Part shown: positions 11,844 through 22,649 of the stretch, piece by piece
How the letters are laid out: the number at the start of each line of letters is the position of its first letter
How positions within the stretch are numbered: position 1 is the first letter of the stretch
Source of the DNA: Darksidea phi
Lineage: Eukaryota; Ascomycota; Dothideomycetes; Pleosporales; Lentitheciaceae
Assembly (NCBI GenBank): GCA_030770425.1
Contig: JASJFT010000008.1
Coordinates: 372,001 to 436,000, forward strand
Direction: 5' to 3'
Length of the DNA stretch: 64,000 nt
Program-made: the position numbers and the translations under genes
The notes under the pieces: generated by a model
Told to the model about the DNA's origin: nothing
The model's database searches: none
What the model saw: the letters and a program-made list of their open reading frames with translations, nothing else

Positions 11844-13227
11844 AGGCCTGGGCGGTTAGAGGGAGCGTAGGATCATGATGATGTCCTTCTGCTCTGGCTA
11901 TTAGCATATCGGTGCCATTTGTTGGAACGTGAAATTTATGTTGACATTGGCATCACAGCTTGCTTTGTACTTTTTTACTCCTTCTGGCTAACTCCCGGTG
12001 CTTTTGCTTGTTTCTGCCCCGAAACGGCTGCCAAAAGGCTTCGCATCTTGGCGGCAACCTCATTGTATACCTTTGATTATATGAACTACTAACAACAGCC
12101 TCACCTGACGAGGGCATCGAAAACACCTAAAGCAAACAGTCTGTACGAACACTGCCATATAACCCTCTATTAGCAGATACACGGATAGAATAACCAAAAT
12201 ATGTAATGGGCTGCAAGTCCCAACCAGGCTCTGTGGTCCGGCAGCACATGTCATTGCTCGTCGCCTCAATGTTCGATGTTCGAAACATCACCTCGTCGCT
12301 CACGATCGATAGTACCGTTGCAGCTCTACAGCTCTATTATCGTGTATACGGTGTGGATATAGCACCTCTACTGCGTACAAACTCCTACTGTGTTTCGTGC
12401 GGACCTTATAAGGAGACTCCCACTATGAACCAAATACTCCTATCTTATCTATACGCGTTTTTAGTATGTGCGCAGGGCACAGGACGCGGGCCGTGTTACG
12501 CTATTGGATTCCTTGAACGCTACGCTCCCCTGCTTCACACGCACGTCGTCCCGACCAACATAGCAAAAGTATACCAATGTGCCCCCAATCCATCTCGTTC
12601 GTCCCGTCTCTCCTGTATCTCGACCTCTCTTATTTTCTGTCGCTATGCATTTCGCGTGTGCGAAATAGACGGATAATGACCCGGATATTCTCGAGCGGAA
12701 GGGATGCCAGATCTGGAGCGGGGATATTGCCGTATTGACTACACGCCCCATCTTCCTCTACCTCCGAGGTTACACGCCGCCCAGCGAGATTATGGCCCGT
12801 TTAGCAGTTCTCAGTTATCTCGTTTAGGCAAGCTAACATCTTCGGCGACAGCAACAGTCACGTTAGTATTCTCATTGCCGCACAAGATGTAGATGCAGCA
12901 AAAGTAACAACCCGTGGCAAGCCTATTGGATGCATCGATGCAATACCGACTGCAATTTGGATATCACGCTCCTCATATGGGCGAGCGATCTACCCCGGGT
13001 TTGCCCATGCACATCCACACCCGGAGATTCATCCAATACTGGGGTGCATGCCCCGCAGTCCAGGACCAGCACGACCCAATGTCAGATAGCGGCTACGTAC
13101 GACTTATCGTGTTCATCAGGCGTGCATAGATAGATGCTTGCCCTGCAGAAGTGGGGATCTTCTTCTTTTCTCCTTCTCGTCTCTTTCACACAACGAACCT
13201 CCGTTTCGGAACTGACTGAGACCCACA
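11844..13227. other. Intergenic region containing a dispersed repeat
   Basis: No supported gene. The 156-codon frame at 12206-12676 is partly made of the dispersed repeat at 12336-12427 and has no family features. The segment after 13130 is the pyrimidine-rich leader of the sugar transporter (for example 13158-13195). Confidence 0.5.
12336..12427 (+). repeat. Dispersed repeat, family A, copy 1
   Basis: About 92 bp that recur at 55091-55180 in the same orientation. By eye the two copies match apart from about seven substitutions, mostly transitions, and one 3 bp indel. Shared core words are ATAGCACCTCTACTG, TTTCGTGCGGACCTTA and GAGACTCCCACTATG. No terminal inverted repeat or reading frame is apparent, so the element class is unknown. 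Confidence 0.85.
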
Positions 13228-14940
13228 ATGTCGGAAAAGCACGACGCGGAAGCTCCTATTGAGGTGCGCAAGCTGTCGACACAGCAGGATATCGCGGAGG
13301 AAGTCGCTGAGGCTGTTGCGATTGAGCATACGCTTACGTTCTGGGAAGCTGTGAAGCTCTACCCCAAAGCGATTGGATGGTCTATGTACTTCAGCTTGGG
13401 CGTCATCATGTTGTGTGCGTTGAAAGGCTGCCCGCTATATGCGCAATGACTGACCTTGCACCACAGCATTCGACCCACAGCTCCTCGGTAACCTCTACGC
13501 CATGCCAGCGTTCCAGAAAGACTTCGGATACTACTTCGAAGATAGCTACATCATCTCAGCGCCATGGCAGACCGGCCTCAGCATGGGTAATCCTATTGGG
13601 CAAGTCATTGGTGCTCTAGTAGCTGGTATCCCTATGGAGTTGTACGGCAGGAAGAAAACGTTCAACGTATGCGTCATCATGGTTGCAGGACTAGTATTCA
13701 TCCAATTCTTCGCCCGCTCGCTCAGAGTGCTTCTCGCCGGCGAGCTTCTAGCCGGACTCGTCCTCGGAGCTTTCGTCGTCATTGCACCGGCGTACGCATC
13801 TGAGGTAACTCCGCTTGCCATGCGAAGCGTCTCCACGTCGTACGTCAACCTCTGTTTCGTGACAGGTCAACTCCTCGGCAACGGCGTGACAGCCGCCACA
13901 AAGGAAATCAACAACCACTGGGCCTACTCGATCCCCTTCGCACTGCAATGGTTCTGGGTCCTCGTCATCCTACCGGGCATGTTCTTCGCGCCCGAATCGC
14001 CCTGGTGGCTCGCGCGTCAAGGCCGCCTCGCCGACGCCGAAGACTCCCTCCGCCGCCTCTCAAGCAAACACGTCAACGTCAAAGCCGTGCTCGTCCAAAT
14101 CATCGAAACAGACAGACTCGAGACGCAGATGGAAGCCGGCAGCACCTACACTGACGTCTTCCGCAAGGTCAACTGGCGCCGAACCGAAATCGCCATCGGC
14201 GTCTACGCCACCCAAGTACTCTGTGGCATCTACCTCATCAACTATGGCACCTATTTCTTCAGCCTGGCCGGTCTGAATACACAACAGGCGTATAACATGG
14301 GCATTGGGTTCTTGGCTGTCGGGTGGGTCAGCACGATTTTTTCGTGGTTCCTGATGCAGAGGTTTGGGCGCAGGGTTTTGTATAATTCGGGCCTGGCGCT
14401 GCTTATGCTTATTATGTTTTTGGTGGGGATCTTGGACGTGGTGCCGACGAAGGGCGCCATTTGGGCGCAGAGTGCGTTGTTGCTTGTGTGGAATTTTACG
14501 TTTGATTGGAGGTATGTTTCCCCTTCCTTGGTTACCTCGTACTACTTCCATATACTTCATTTCTACACCCCTCCTGTCTCTCTCCATCTTCTTCTCTCTA
14601 AGCATGGTTTTTCCTAACATCGTACAGCGTCGGCCCCGTAGCCTATGCCATCTTCTGCGAAGTAAGCGCCACACGCGTACGTTCTAAAACTATCGCTGTC
14701 GCTACAGCCATCCAAGCCGTCGTGGGAATCATCATGACGGTCGCTATTCCTTATCTGATCAATCCCGATCAGGCGGACTTGAAGGGCAAGTTGGGCTTCT
14801 TTTTTGGTGGGCTGAGTTTGCCTTGCTTGATTTGGTGTTGGTTTAGGGTGCCTGAGATGAAGGGGAGGACGTATGAGGAGTTGGATATTATGTTTGAGAG
14901 GGAGGTGCGGACGAGGGAGTTTGGGAAGTATGTTATTTGA
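13228..14940 (+). CDS. MFS sugar transporter, alpha-glucoside or hexose type, 514 residues
   Basis: Proton-coupled sugar uptake at the plasma membrane. Three exons, 13228-13414, 13467-14511 and 14628-14940; introns 13415-13466 and 14512-14627 are GT-AG, and the joined frame is open over 515 codons. Family signatures in order: FDPQLLGNLYAMPAFQ (after TM1), WQTGLSMGNPIGQ, GIPMELYGRKKTF (the loop 2-3 motif), PESPWWLARQGR before the central loop, QRFGRRVLYNSG (loop 8-9) and PEMKGRTYEELD near the C terminus, where most relatives have PETKG. About twelve hydrophobic segments are present. The PESPWWL and GRTYEELD forms are typical of the fungal maltose/alpha-glucoside permease branch; the actual substrate cannot be read from the sequence. 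The cytoplasmic N terminus of about 45 residues is acidic. Confidence 0.94.
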
Positions 14941-15761
14941 GCGCTGGAGTGGGGTGGAGACGGAGGGGTAGCTGTTTTCATTGATCTTTTAGGGAAAGAG
15001 AAGTGTGGCGTGGTTTTTAGTGTTCCAATCTAGGGAGATTCATTATTTATGGATGGCTTTGGCTGCCACGTAGAGTTGACGATTATTTGTCCAAGTGCAT
15101 GAAAACTCAAGGGTAATGTTTTAGCAGATAACTTGCTAAGGGTTTTCTCCTCGCGCAGCTAAAAAGTTATCCTGGCAACACGGTATTTCAGCATAGTAAA
15201 GGAACAGGCCCTGCTCCTGCAAATACACCAACTTGGTCTCGCAGAAGAGAGAGGAAGTAAAGCTCAAAGGAGACGAACCTTTGAGTGTAGACTAATCCCA
15301 GGCTACGCATAAAAGCTATTTTGCACACTAGTTTCCCTCTAGTCTCTTTGTCCGTGGAAGATGAGGGATGGAGGGCGGGGAGAGGTGAGAGAAGTGAGAC
15401 GGATTACTTCTATCAGCATTGATTGAGGTGATTTGCACGTATTTACCCATCCGTCCACTTAGATCTCTTAGCAGATCTCTTTCACCCAAGCAAGGCAAAC
15501 GACTGGAGGAAGGCACGTGTCTATTCTGTATAAGACCTGGACGGATTTCCCGCCTATTTTCTTTACACACTCTTCGCTACACCGACCTCTTCGATCCGCC
15601 TCTCGCCTATCTATTTCACTTGGAGAAGAAGATATTGAATCCTGAACAGGTATCGTCATCGCCTGTACGTCTCCAACCACAACGCCGTCTCTATTTGCAA
15701 AGAAACCCGATTTGACAGTTCGTTGAGCCCGTCCGCAAGCGCTAACAGACTAGCAAACGAT
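14941..15761. other. Intergenic region
   Basis: Holds the 3' UTR of the transporter and the upstream region of the gene at 15762. The frames found here (15328-15570, 15419-15715) are short and unsupported. No repeat, RNA gene or clear promoter element was recognised. Confidence 0.45.
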
Positions 15762-16412
15762 ATGGCTCCCTCTGCGGCTGCTGCTGCTGCTCTGATCTCT
15801 CGCGTGAGTGGCGTTCTGGAAACCCGTCACATGGAAGATCTTGTTCCCAATCTCGATGTTGATATCACCAACATCAAAAAGATAATGGTGAGCCTTACGC
15901 TCACCCCGGTCGCCAGTGGCGTACTTCTCGACAGCATCCGCGAGCTACAGGCATGGCGTGAGGAGCTTATGGATGCCGCTACTTCGTCCAACCTCGCAGA
16001 GGAGCTCTACAATCGAATCAACGCTATCTTTTTAACTCATGACGCCAAACTGCAGGGCGGGGATTATGCTAGTGATGGCGAGAAAAAGTTGCATGCGCTT
16101 ATCTATCGTGCGTCTCAAGCCGCATTGCAGAAAATAGGGGAAGAGTTCGGTGACCAAGAAGACAGCGCTGCGAAAACGTGGGACACTTTGAGGGCGAGAT
16201 TCAGCGAACTGAACGGCGATGATAGGGAGGCTAGGGCTACGCTTAAGAGAGACGTGGTTGCGCTCTTTGAAAAGGTCAAAGAGCATCAGTGGAGGGATGT
16301 GAGTGCGCGTCTGAGACTGATGAAGTTTCACGCCCCTCAATGGATAGCCAAGCTTCTCCACGAATTCTCCAGGGAGCATCCAGATGCCGCCGATTATATC
16401 TACTTGGGATGA
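15762..16412 (+). CDS. Hypothetical helical protein, 216 residues
   Basis: Single-exon frame; the ATG at 15762 (MAPSAAAAAALISRV) is the first in-frame methionine, although the frame itself is open from about 15723. I do not recognise the family. The protein is almost entirely alpha-helical in appearance, with many Glu/Lys/Arg/Leu heptad-like stretches (ELQAWREELMDAAT, ALIYRASQAALQKIGEEFGD, LKRDVVALFEKVKEHQWRDV), no signal peptide and no membrane segment. The tail FHAPQWIAKLLHEF...HPDAADYIYL loosely resembles the tail of the next gene (LFAEGILWHVVDRYPQAAK). It is the first of three consecutive plus-strand helical genes of unknown function, which may be diverged relatives; that relation is a guess. 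Confidence 0.65.
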   Translation: MAPSAAAAAALISRVSGVLETRHMEDLVPNLDVDITNIKKIMVSLTLTPVASGVLLDSIRELQAWREELMDAATSSNLAEELYNRINAIFLTHDAKLQGGDYASDGEKKLHALIYRASQAALQKIGEEFGDQEDSAAKTWDTLRARFSELNGDDREARATLKRDVVALFEKVKEHQWRDVSARLRLMKFHAPQWIAKLLHEFSREHPDAADYIYLG

Positions 16413-17212
16413 TCAAATCAACCATGAGCGAGTTTCTATGGCGGAATTTACGGTATGCTCTATACTCATTGAAGCATCGCGAACGCTTGCTAATTCTCGA
16501 AGGATCACCAGTCGTCAGCGTTTCACCCTCGTGCGGGGAGAGCCTTAGGAAGGCCTGGTCTCTCCCACATTCGACATTGACTGCGGATTGCAGTTCCTCG
16601 GGAAGTACTTTGAATTTTAGATAGGATCCGATTGGAACTGTCATGGGAAGCATATTATAGAATTGGCGTTGGCGGAGACTGTGGTCATTCTTCTGAAGTA
16701 CACCGGAGTTATCAGATCTTTTCTTCAGAGAGATTAATTACGGATATATTTCTTTCAAAAAAAAACTCACGTTTGCTGATCTCTCGTATTTGTTTAAGTT
16801 TCCTTGATTTCTCGATGTTGGTGACACCTTGCTCATTTACCTCATTGCACCCACGTCCCAATAACACTAGACGGCTGTCCACACATGACTGCTAAAACTA
16901 TAGAGCGCAACCACCCAAACACCCGCTTCTGAGTCGTTCTACCACGCTGACGCTCTGAAACAATCTAGAAACATTCATCACTTTCCACCAGGCTACTTCT
17001 AGTCAATACGATCCCCTCTAGAAATTCTATGCTTTCACCCATAGTGTTGCTGGATCGGCATGGCAGTTCACAAAATGTCTTACCTGGCCAATCCAGTCAG
17101 CGCTCTATGATCTCACTATATAGTGAGAACGTCATATCATAGGTCTGACTGACTCAATACAGTCTCGACCTTGTGAAGGGTTTGGTCCAGGCACGCACGA
17201 AATTTGTAAACA
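16413..17212. other. Intergenic region
   Basis: AT-richer than the flanking genes between about 16680 and 17010. An 8+ bp palindromic motif (CACTATATAGTG, 17115-17126) lies about 90 bp upstream of the next ATG. No gene, repeat or RNA was recognised. Confidence 0.4.
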
Positions 17213-18242
17213 ATGCCCCGGCAACCAGCAAGATTGTCTCAGTCTCTCACGCTTCTTCGCTCATTTAGCCCTCTGACCTTACTACGCCTGGAAGCTTCTT
17301 GCCGAAATATTCAAATACAATCTCTACGCCAACAACGAGCGTGCATGTTTCGAACGCCGCCCAGTGCGACAAGCCCCAAAGGTATACGGACTATCCTATG
17401 ATAGCCATAGCATACTGACATAAGAACGCATAGGCAGTGGGAACTCTCTGACGACCTCCGTAGCCCCAATTGCGCGCCCAGTGGCACCATCCATCATGAA
17501 CAAACCCGCCCCATTCGATGGCAACTTCGACCCCATCAAGCACTTCCCGCCTACCTTCCTCTCGCAGGGCTTCCCTCGCCACATCGAAACCCTCTGGAAT
17601 TCCGTCGCTGATTTACGCAAAGGTGCCAATGTAGCTCTCTCAACCCACGGTCCAAACAGTTCGCGCTACCAGGAGCTCACCCGCAAAGCCATTGCCTGCC
17701 ACACCGCCCTCGATGCCGCAAACGAGCACCTCAACAACTTCAAGGTCCTTGCCCCCATGTACCGCGACCTCTTCCGCAAGTTCGCTGCCGCGCACGAGGG
17801 CACCTGGCATCACTTCACGAGCCGTAAGGACTTCGTCATCAAGATCACAGAGAGGGAGGTGACGAACAAAGAGCTGGAGGAAATCGTCGATGACTTCAAC
17901 GCCTATGAAAAGGACCTCGAGAGAATCCAGCGCAAATTCATATCGGAGTTCGCTCGGCTTAAGAAGAGGTGGGATGCGATCGTGGCAATGGGCGTGGACA
18001 ATATGGGAGAGGAAGTTGGCAAGGCTGTCGAGGAGCTTGCGTACGAGGCTGGAGGACTATTTTTGAGTCCGAAAAATTACACGCTGCTCCTCATCGACAG
18101 ACTCCATGCTTTGGACCCGCTCTTTGCCGAGGGCATATTGTGGCATGTGGTTGATCGCTATCCTCAGGCTGCCAAGCTATCGAAGTTGGATGAGCGTGTC
18201 CTGTTCAAGAGGACCAGCGAGGACGATGCAGCTGCAGAATAG
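17213..18242 (+). CDS. Hypothetical helical protein, 325 residues, possible mitochondrial presequence
   Basis: Two exons, 17213-17381 and 17434-18242, with a GT-AG intron 17382-17433. The exon 1 ATG at 17213 gives an N terminus rich in Arg, Ser and Leu and poor in acidic residues (MPRQPARLSQSLTLLRSF), compatible with a mitochondrial targeting peptide. Translation could instead begin at the internal ATG at 17496 (MNKPAPFDGNF). The rest is long amphipathic helices such as RKAIACHTALDAANEHLNNF and EDFNA-like charged stretches (NKELEEIVDDFNAYEKDLER), giving a coiled-coil impression; there are no membrane segments. I do not recognise the family or a function. It lies between two other helical hypothetical genes on the same strand. 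Confidence 0.7.
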
Positions 18243-18799
18243 GTCCACTCAAGGTAAGTCCCGGTTTCCATGATTAACGAGTATTACAGTCGTTGACCAC
18301 TCATTAGCGCCGTAATCCCCGAAGGAGATGAATATTCGCAATTGTATGTTCTGTCGACCGACCCGCGCAGGATATCAACGCTGGTGCTTGAATGACCGTC
18401 TCACCGCTCAAGGGATGTTTACAGCGGTAATATAGGCATCCGATTCCAAATTTTTCACGTAGAGTAGAGGGTAACTTGAACCTAACTAGCTACACAACTT
18501 CTCCTTCGAGAAACATGTCCTCGCCTACCGGTTTTAGTGAATGTGCCCATCTGTGAGGCTTTTGATGTTCTCTAATTGGCACCATTAGTTACGAAGAGTG
18601 AAAGAGCATGCTAGTTTTTCAGTTGCCTAAGAAACTTCAAGTTCTGTATCCATTCACCCGAAACTAACCCGCACCTTCGGGCCAAGTCTTCTTTCTCTCT
18701 TAAAACCTCACATGACAAACTCAGCTTCCAATACACTCAACCCGCTCGCAAATCATCACAAAGACAAAAACCCCGTACCCACAACAACCCAACCCCGAC
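18243..18799. other. Intergenic region
   Basis: Short spacer between two hypothetical genes; no feature beyond a moderately AT-rich middle (18430-18660) was recognised. Confidence 0.4.
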
Positions 18800-19435
18800 A
18801 TGTCGCAGACCACGGTCGACCTCCTCGCCCACACGATGGCCAATCCACCCGAAGGCGACGCCCTCCCCGAGCTCGTGACCAGCATGCGCGAGCGCCGAGA
18901 CTACCTGCGGAAAATCAAGAACTCCCACTCCACCGCCCTCATCCGCGAACGCGCGCGCTTCCAGATAGCTAGCGGACCCATCTCTCCCTTCTCGATGGAG
19001 CGACCCCACTCCCTCCGCCTCATCGCTACTTACGAGGAAACCGTCAAACTACACAATGATATGCTCAAAACGCTACATGAGAATTGGGTCAAGTTCCACC
19101 AGTACATGAAGGAGGGCACGAGGCTATTGTTTGGAGAGGGTAAAGTAGTGGAGGGTGGTGTGGTGAAGAATGTGGAGCAAGGAATTCAGTGCGCGAGGGA
19201 TGCGAAGTTGTGCTTGGATCGGATCGAGTGGGCTTTGTTCGAGTGGAGGAAGGGTGTCGTGAAAGCTATGGTGGGCATTAGCGAGAAGATGGCTAGCCAA
19301 TGGAGGGACGCGATTTCGGTGTGGTACCCGGTGATGTTGGGAAAGGAGAACCCAAGAGTTCTTGTTAGGCCGGGGCGTGATGGTAGGGGTAGCTCTGGAG
19401 GTAGAGGTGGGCGTGGTGGTCGGAGGCAGACTTGA
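18800..19435 (+). CDS. Hypothetical helical protein with C-terminal RGG-like tail, 211 residues
   Basis: Single exon starting at the ATG at 18800 (MSQTTVDLLAHTMANPPEG). The body is predicted helical with many charged and aromatic residues (SMRERRDYLRKIKNSHS, TYEETVKLHNDMLKTLHENW, LDRIEWALFEWRKGVVKAM). The last 20 residues form a Gly/Arg tail (RDGRGSSGGRGGRGGRR), the composition seen in RNA-binding or arginine-methylated proteins; that role is only an inference. No signal peptide or membrane segment. I do not recognise the family. Third of three consecutive plus-strand helical genes. Confidence 0.65.
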   Translation: MSQTTVDLLAHTMANPPEGDALPELVTSMRERRDYLRKIKNSHSTALIRERARFQIASGPISPFSMERPHSLRLIATYEETVKLHNDMLKTLHENWVKFHQYMKEGTRLLFGEGKVVEGGVVKNVEQGIQCARDAKLCLDRIEWALFEWRKGVVKAMVGISEKMASQWRDAISVWYPVMLGKENPRVLVRPGRDGRGSSGGRGGRGGRRQT

Positions 19436-19649
19436 GCATGGGTTTGGAAGGGTCCATCTTGTTTTGATCGATATTGTCGATGCTCTTGAAATACACCGTC
19501 GAATGCCTCTAAATAGCGCCTTTAATTCAAGCTACTCTCAACGCCAGACCCCACAATTCGTCCTTGAAATAACGTCCCGGTGCCCTTGCTCATCTTTCGC
19601 ACTCTTTGGGCACTCGCCAGACTTCTTCGCCACCTTCTGATCTAGTCTA

Positions 19650-20050
19650 TCATCTAAACGGAACCCACATAATAAGTACACGTCTCCTTATGTACCGCTG
19701 CACACGCCAAGAATCTCTGCACCTATTTATCCCATCCGCAATCGTTTCGACATCTAGATTTCTCAACTTCTGGTTGAACTCTCTCTTCCACGGCAACAGC
19801 GGTCTCATCTCATAGTGCAAGTTGACTATTCTCTCCATATAGTTCTTCGATAAAGCATGGATCTCCTCAAGTCGCTCATCGAGAAGCTGCATGTAGGCTC
19901 TCAGCACCATTTGCTGTTCGAGAATGACTTGATATGTTGGCTATGAATGACAAGGCGGTATTTGAAGGCTTGCGTTGAACAGAGATTTGAACCCCTGTTT
20001 ACAGTCTCAGTGTAAGTACGATGATTTTCGATGGTTGTGGCATCTTTCAT
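19650..20050 (-). CDS. Possible small helical protein, 112 residues
   Basis: Tentative two-exon model: exon 1 20003-20050 (MKDATTIENHRTYTET), intron 19941-20002 with GTAAAC donor and TAG acceptor, exon 2 19650-19940. The second exon encodes a strongly amphipathic helical peptide (ILEQQMVLRAYMQLLDERLE, IHALSKNYMERIVNLHYEM) that looks more protein-like than chance frames nearby. It faces the helical gene at 18800 tail to tail. An alternative upstream frame (20047-20235) could supply a different first exon, and the gene may be broken. Family unknown. Confidence 0.33.
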
Positions 20051-20342
20051 ACAGAGTGCCTTAGTACGTGGGTAAACGTCTCGGATACGAGTCGGCTGAA
20101 CAAGTTGCCCTCTTTATAGAGAGGTGCCGTGCGCACATCGGAGACCGTCGATATTGTGCCGTCTAGATAACTAGCTTTTGCATCATCGTTTAGCATGGAT
20201 CGGGATACAAAGCAAGTAAAGCTGTAGAAGCACAATATTATTTGAAGCTACAGCTACTTTGGGAACTAAGGCCAGCCTGTACGCCAGATTTACTCTCCTA
20301 TAGTATATATGGGTTTATATATGTATAATCGGCTAACCACAC

Positions 20343-20777
20343 ACTATAGTACCATACCCTTATCCTTGATGAGTACGCCCGATCCTTGATGAGGGCGGCC
20401 CTATCCTTAATAAGTACGCCCGATCCTTGATGGGGGAAACCCCTATCCTTGATAAGGGCGCCTCTATCCTTGATTAGGACAACCTTTTTAAGGGTCGGGG
20501 TATAGTATCAGGCACAGTATCAGGCACAGTATCAGGCACAGTATCAGGCACAGTATCAGGCACAGTATGAGGCTCAGTAACTAGCTGATATCGAGTCTAA
20601 TACTAAGCCTAATACTATACCCCGATCCTTAAAAATGTTTTCCTAATCAAGGATAGAGGCGCCCTTATCAAGGATAGGGGTTTCCCCCATCAAGGATCGG
20701 GCGTACTTATTAAGGATAGGGCCGCCCTCATCAAGGATCGGGCGCACTCATCAAGGATAAGGGCATAGTACCATAGT
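20343..20777. repeat. Fold-back element: 166 bp inverted repeat with minisatellite loop
   Basis: The left arm 20343-20508 and right arm 20612-20777 are reverse complements over 166 bp with only about eight mismatches by eye. Each arm is built from about six degenerate units of 20-23 bp beginning ATCCTTGATGAG or ATCCTTGATAAG, followed by blocks such as TACGCCCG or GGCGGCCCT. The 103 bp centre begins with five copies of the 12-mer AGTATCAGGCAC. Transcripts across it would fold into a long hairpin. It has no open frame and no obvious target-site duplication. Confidence 0.95.
20505..20568 (+). repeat. 12 bp tandem repeat, about five units
   Basis: AGTATCAGGCAC is repeated almost exactly five times and ends with AGTATGAGGCTC. 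It forms the loop of the fold-back element. Confidence 0.95.
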
Positions 20778-22574
20778 AACATGTGGAAGAAACAGCGACC
20801 TGCATACTATCAAATTGTTACCTACGAGATCGCAGGCTTCATAGAACCATAGTACGAGCCTTGAAAAAATTAATTAATGCCGAATGCAGTGGAAAGGAAG
20901 GGCCCTTCGATGTACCGACCTAAAGATTTGCGAGTGGTAAGCAGGTAATGACGTCGCGTACAGGGCAGCAACCTCTCTTAATGCCGGAACCAGAGGGTAA
21001 CATAGCATATTGTTTGGGGTGAGGGTTCTTCACGTGGCTTCAACATCCGTGTTCCTCAAGAGCAGTTTACTAGCCCATACCTTCTACGTATTCGAACACA
21101 CTGATTGGTGTTATTTTCTAGACATATACTCAAGCCAAGGATTTCAATAAGTAGTTTACGGACTGTACATCCAAAGCTGAAGACCAAGAACACGGAATGA
21201 ACCTAGAAGTAATAAAAGTTAAACCGCTAGCTATTGTGTAACAAGACATCCAGCTTGACTTTCAATCTTTGTTATTCTTAGATACATCGAGAGCGGTAAG
21301 ACGGACGAAAAGGTCCGTCAGATTGCGATGATGGGGTCCAAAAAACATACACTGAGACTTTCACATGTGCTCTGCTGACTGCTTCACCAAAAGCTGCCGC
21401 CTAGGTAATAGCCCACCAAGGATTAGCAGCAGAGACTAGAAAAAATGATATGACGTGATACAGCTTCTAAAATAATGAAAGACAGTTGAACATGCCTAAC
21501 AGAACACTTCGTATGCCCATGGCAGTCGTTGTACTCCTGACTGACCGATATCGCGTTACACTGCAGATTCTCCCAACCCGCTGAGCTGAGAGTACAAACG
21601 AAGATTCCTTGAGAAAGTTGGTAGACGCTGGTGTCACAGACTAATGAAGCCGGCGTTGGTTTTAAAGACCGAATATTAAAATTTGCAGCTCGCGTAGCAT
21701 AGTGATGAGATACAAACCGGCCATCCTTCATACTCGGGCCTCGGTTTGCACCGTCCCGAATAGGTTAGCAGGTTATTGCGGCGCAGCGCAAGCCGCATGG
21801 GTTCCACGAACCAATAAATGTTGGTGCGTACACTTGTTCTGTACCCACGGAGTTCCGTTTTGACTAAACCCACGGAGCTCCGTTTTGACTAAATGTTGTG
21901 CAACTCAACATCCAGAAGGGCTCACGGAACAGGAAAGTAGGACATACGAGCGGCTGAAAATTTGTGGGTTTGTATTTGCCCGTCGAGCTTATCCAACGGC
22001 ATCCATCGTTATGATTGGATCATTCGGGGAATAAGACTACGCCATTGCGCTTGCGCAATGCTTAGCGGCTAAATCCTTCGTCTCTCTTTTGGGTGCGTCT
22101 AGAATGAGGGTTTTTAACGACACTATTCCATTTTCTTTTGAGTCAACTGTAAGCGATGTCCAACAAAGCTGGAAGTGTTGCGATGTGTCATGTGTTGCTA
22201 CTGTGGATGCGTAATTGGTTGACTGAAGACCTATTTGAGTGCAACTGTAGTACGCAGTTGTTAAACTGTCATTGCCAGACTCTAGCGTTGTCGGACGGTG
22301 TTGGCATTCTTTGTTGTATTTCGGTCGATAACCACCGGTTGGCATTATTGGTGGAGAGTGAGAAACATAGGATCCACCCCTAAGTTCCAACACAGTAAGC
22401 TGGATATTACATGCATACCCCGAAACCAATCTATGCAAGCAGTATCTGAAAGGAAAGGTAAGAGAAGGATGTAGTGAGTACGATGTTTGCCGGCACGACG
22501 ACGTCCGTGACCGGACAACACTACCGTTACGGGCGTATCGGGGCTGTATCAAGTAAGGCTCCTGCCGTACCAAA

Positions 22575-22582
22575 TATAAAAA
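22575..22582 (+). promoter_or_regulatory. TATA-like box of the prenyltransferase gene
   Basis: TATAAAAA lies 75 bp upstream of the ATG at 22650, a usual distance for a fungal TATA element. Confidence 0.5.
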
Positions 22583-22649
22583 CGAAGGCCTCAGCGACTA
22601 ACCGCTGAGTATAACGCTCCTCAAAATCATTTGCACACTAACTCTCACA

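Larger units (their letters stand above)
19436..22649. other. Gene-poor region with fold-back element
   Basis: Apart from a doubtful small minus-strand gene (19650-20050) and the inverted repeat at 20343-20777, nothing is supported. A 178-codon minus frame at 22037-22573 has no family features. A short duplication, CCCACGGAGTTCCGTTTTGA and a one-base variant, lies at about 21844-21892. The last 100 bp are the promoter of the prenyltransferase. Confidence 0.5.

Noticed and set aside
12206..12676. 156-codon plus frame
   Set aside because: Partly made of dispersed repeat family A; no family features.
19970..20045. Possible tRNA (GGTTCAAATC on the minus strand)
   Set aside because: T-stem does not pair properly and no acceptor stem of seven pairs can be found about 72 bases away.
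20343..20777. CRISPR-like array
   Set aside because: Units are contiguous degenerate tandem repeats in an inverted arrangement without unique spacers, in a eukaryotic genome.
22037..22573. 178-codon minus frame upstream of the prenyltransferase
   Set aside because: Composition of a chance frame (Ser/Thr/Tyr/Arg mixture) and no recognisable domain.
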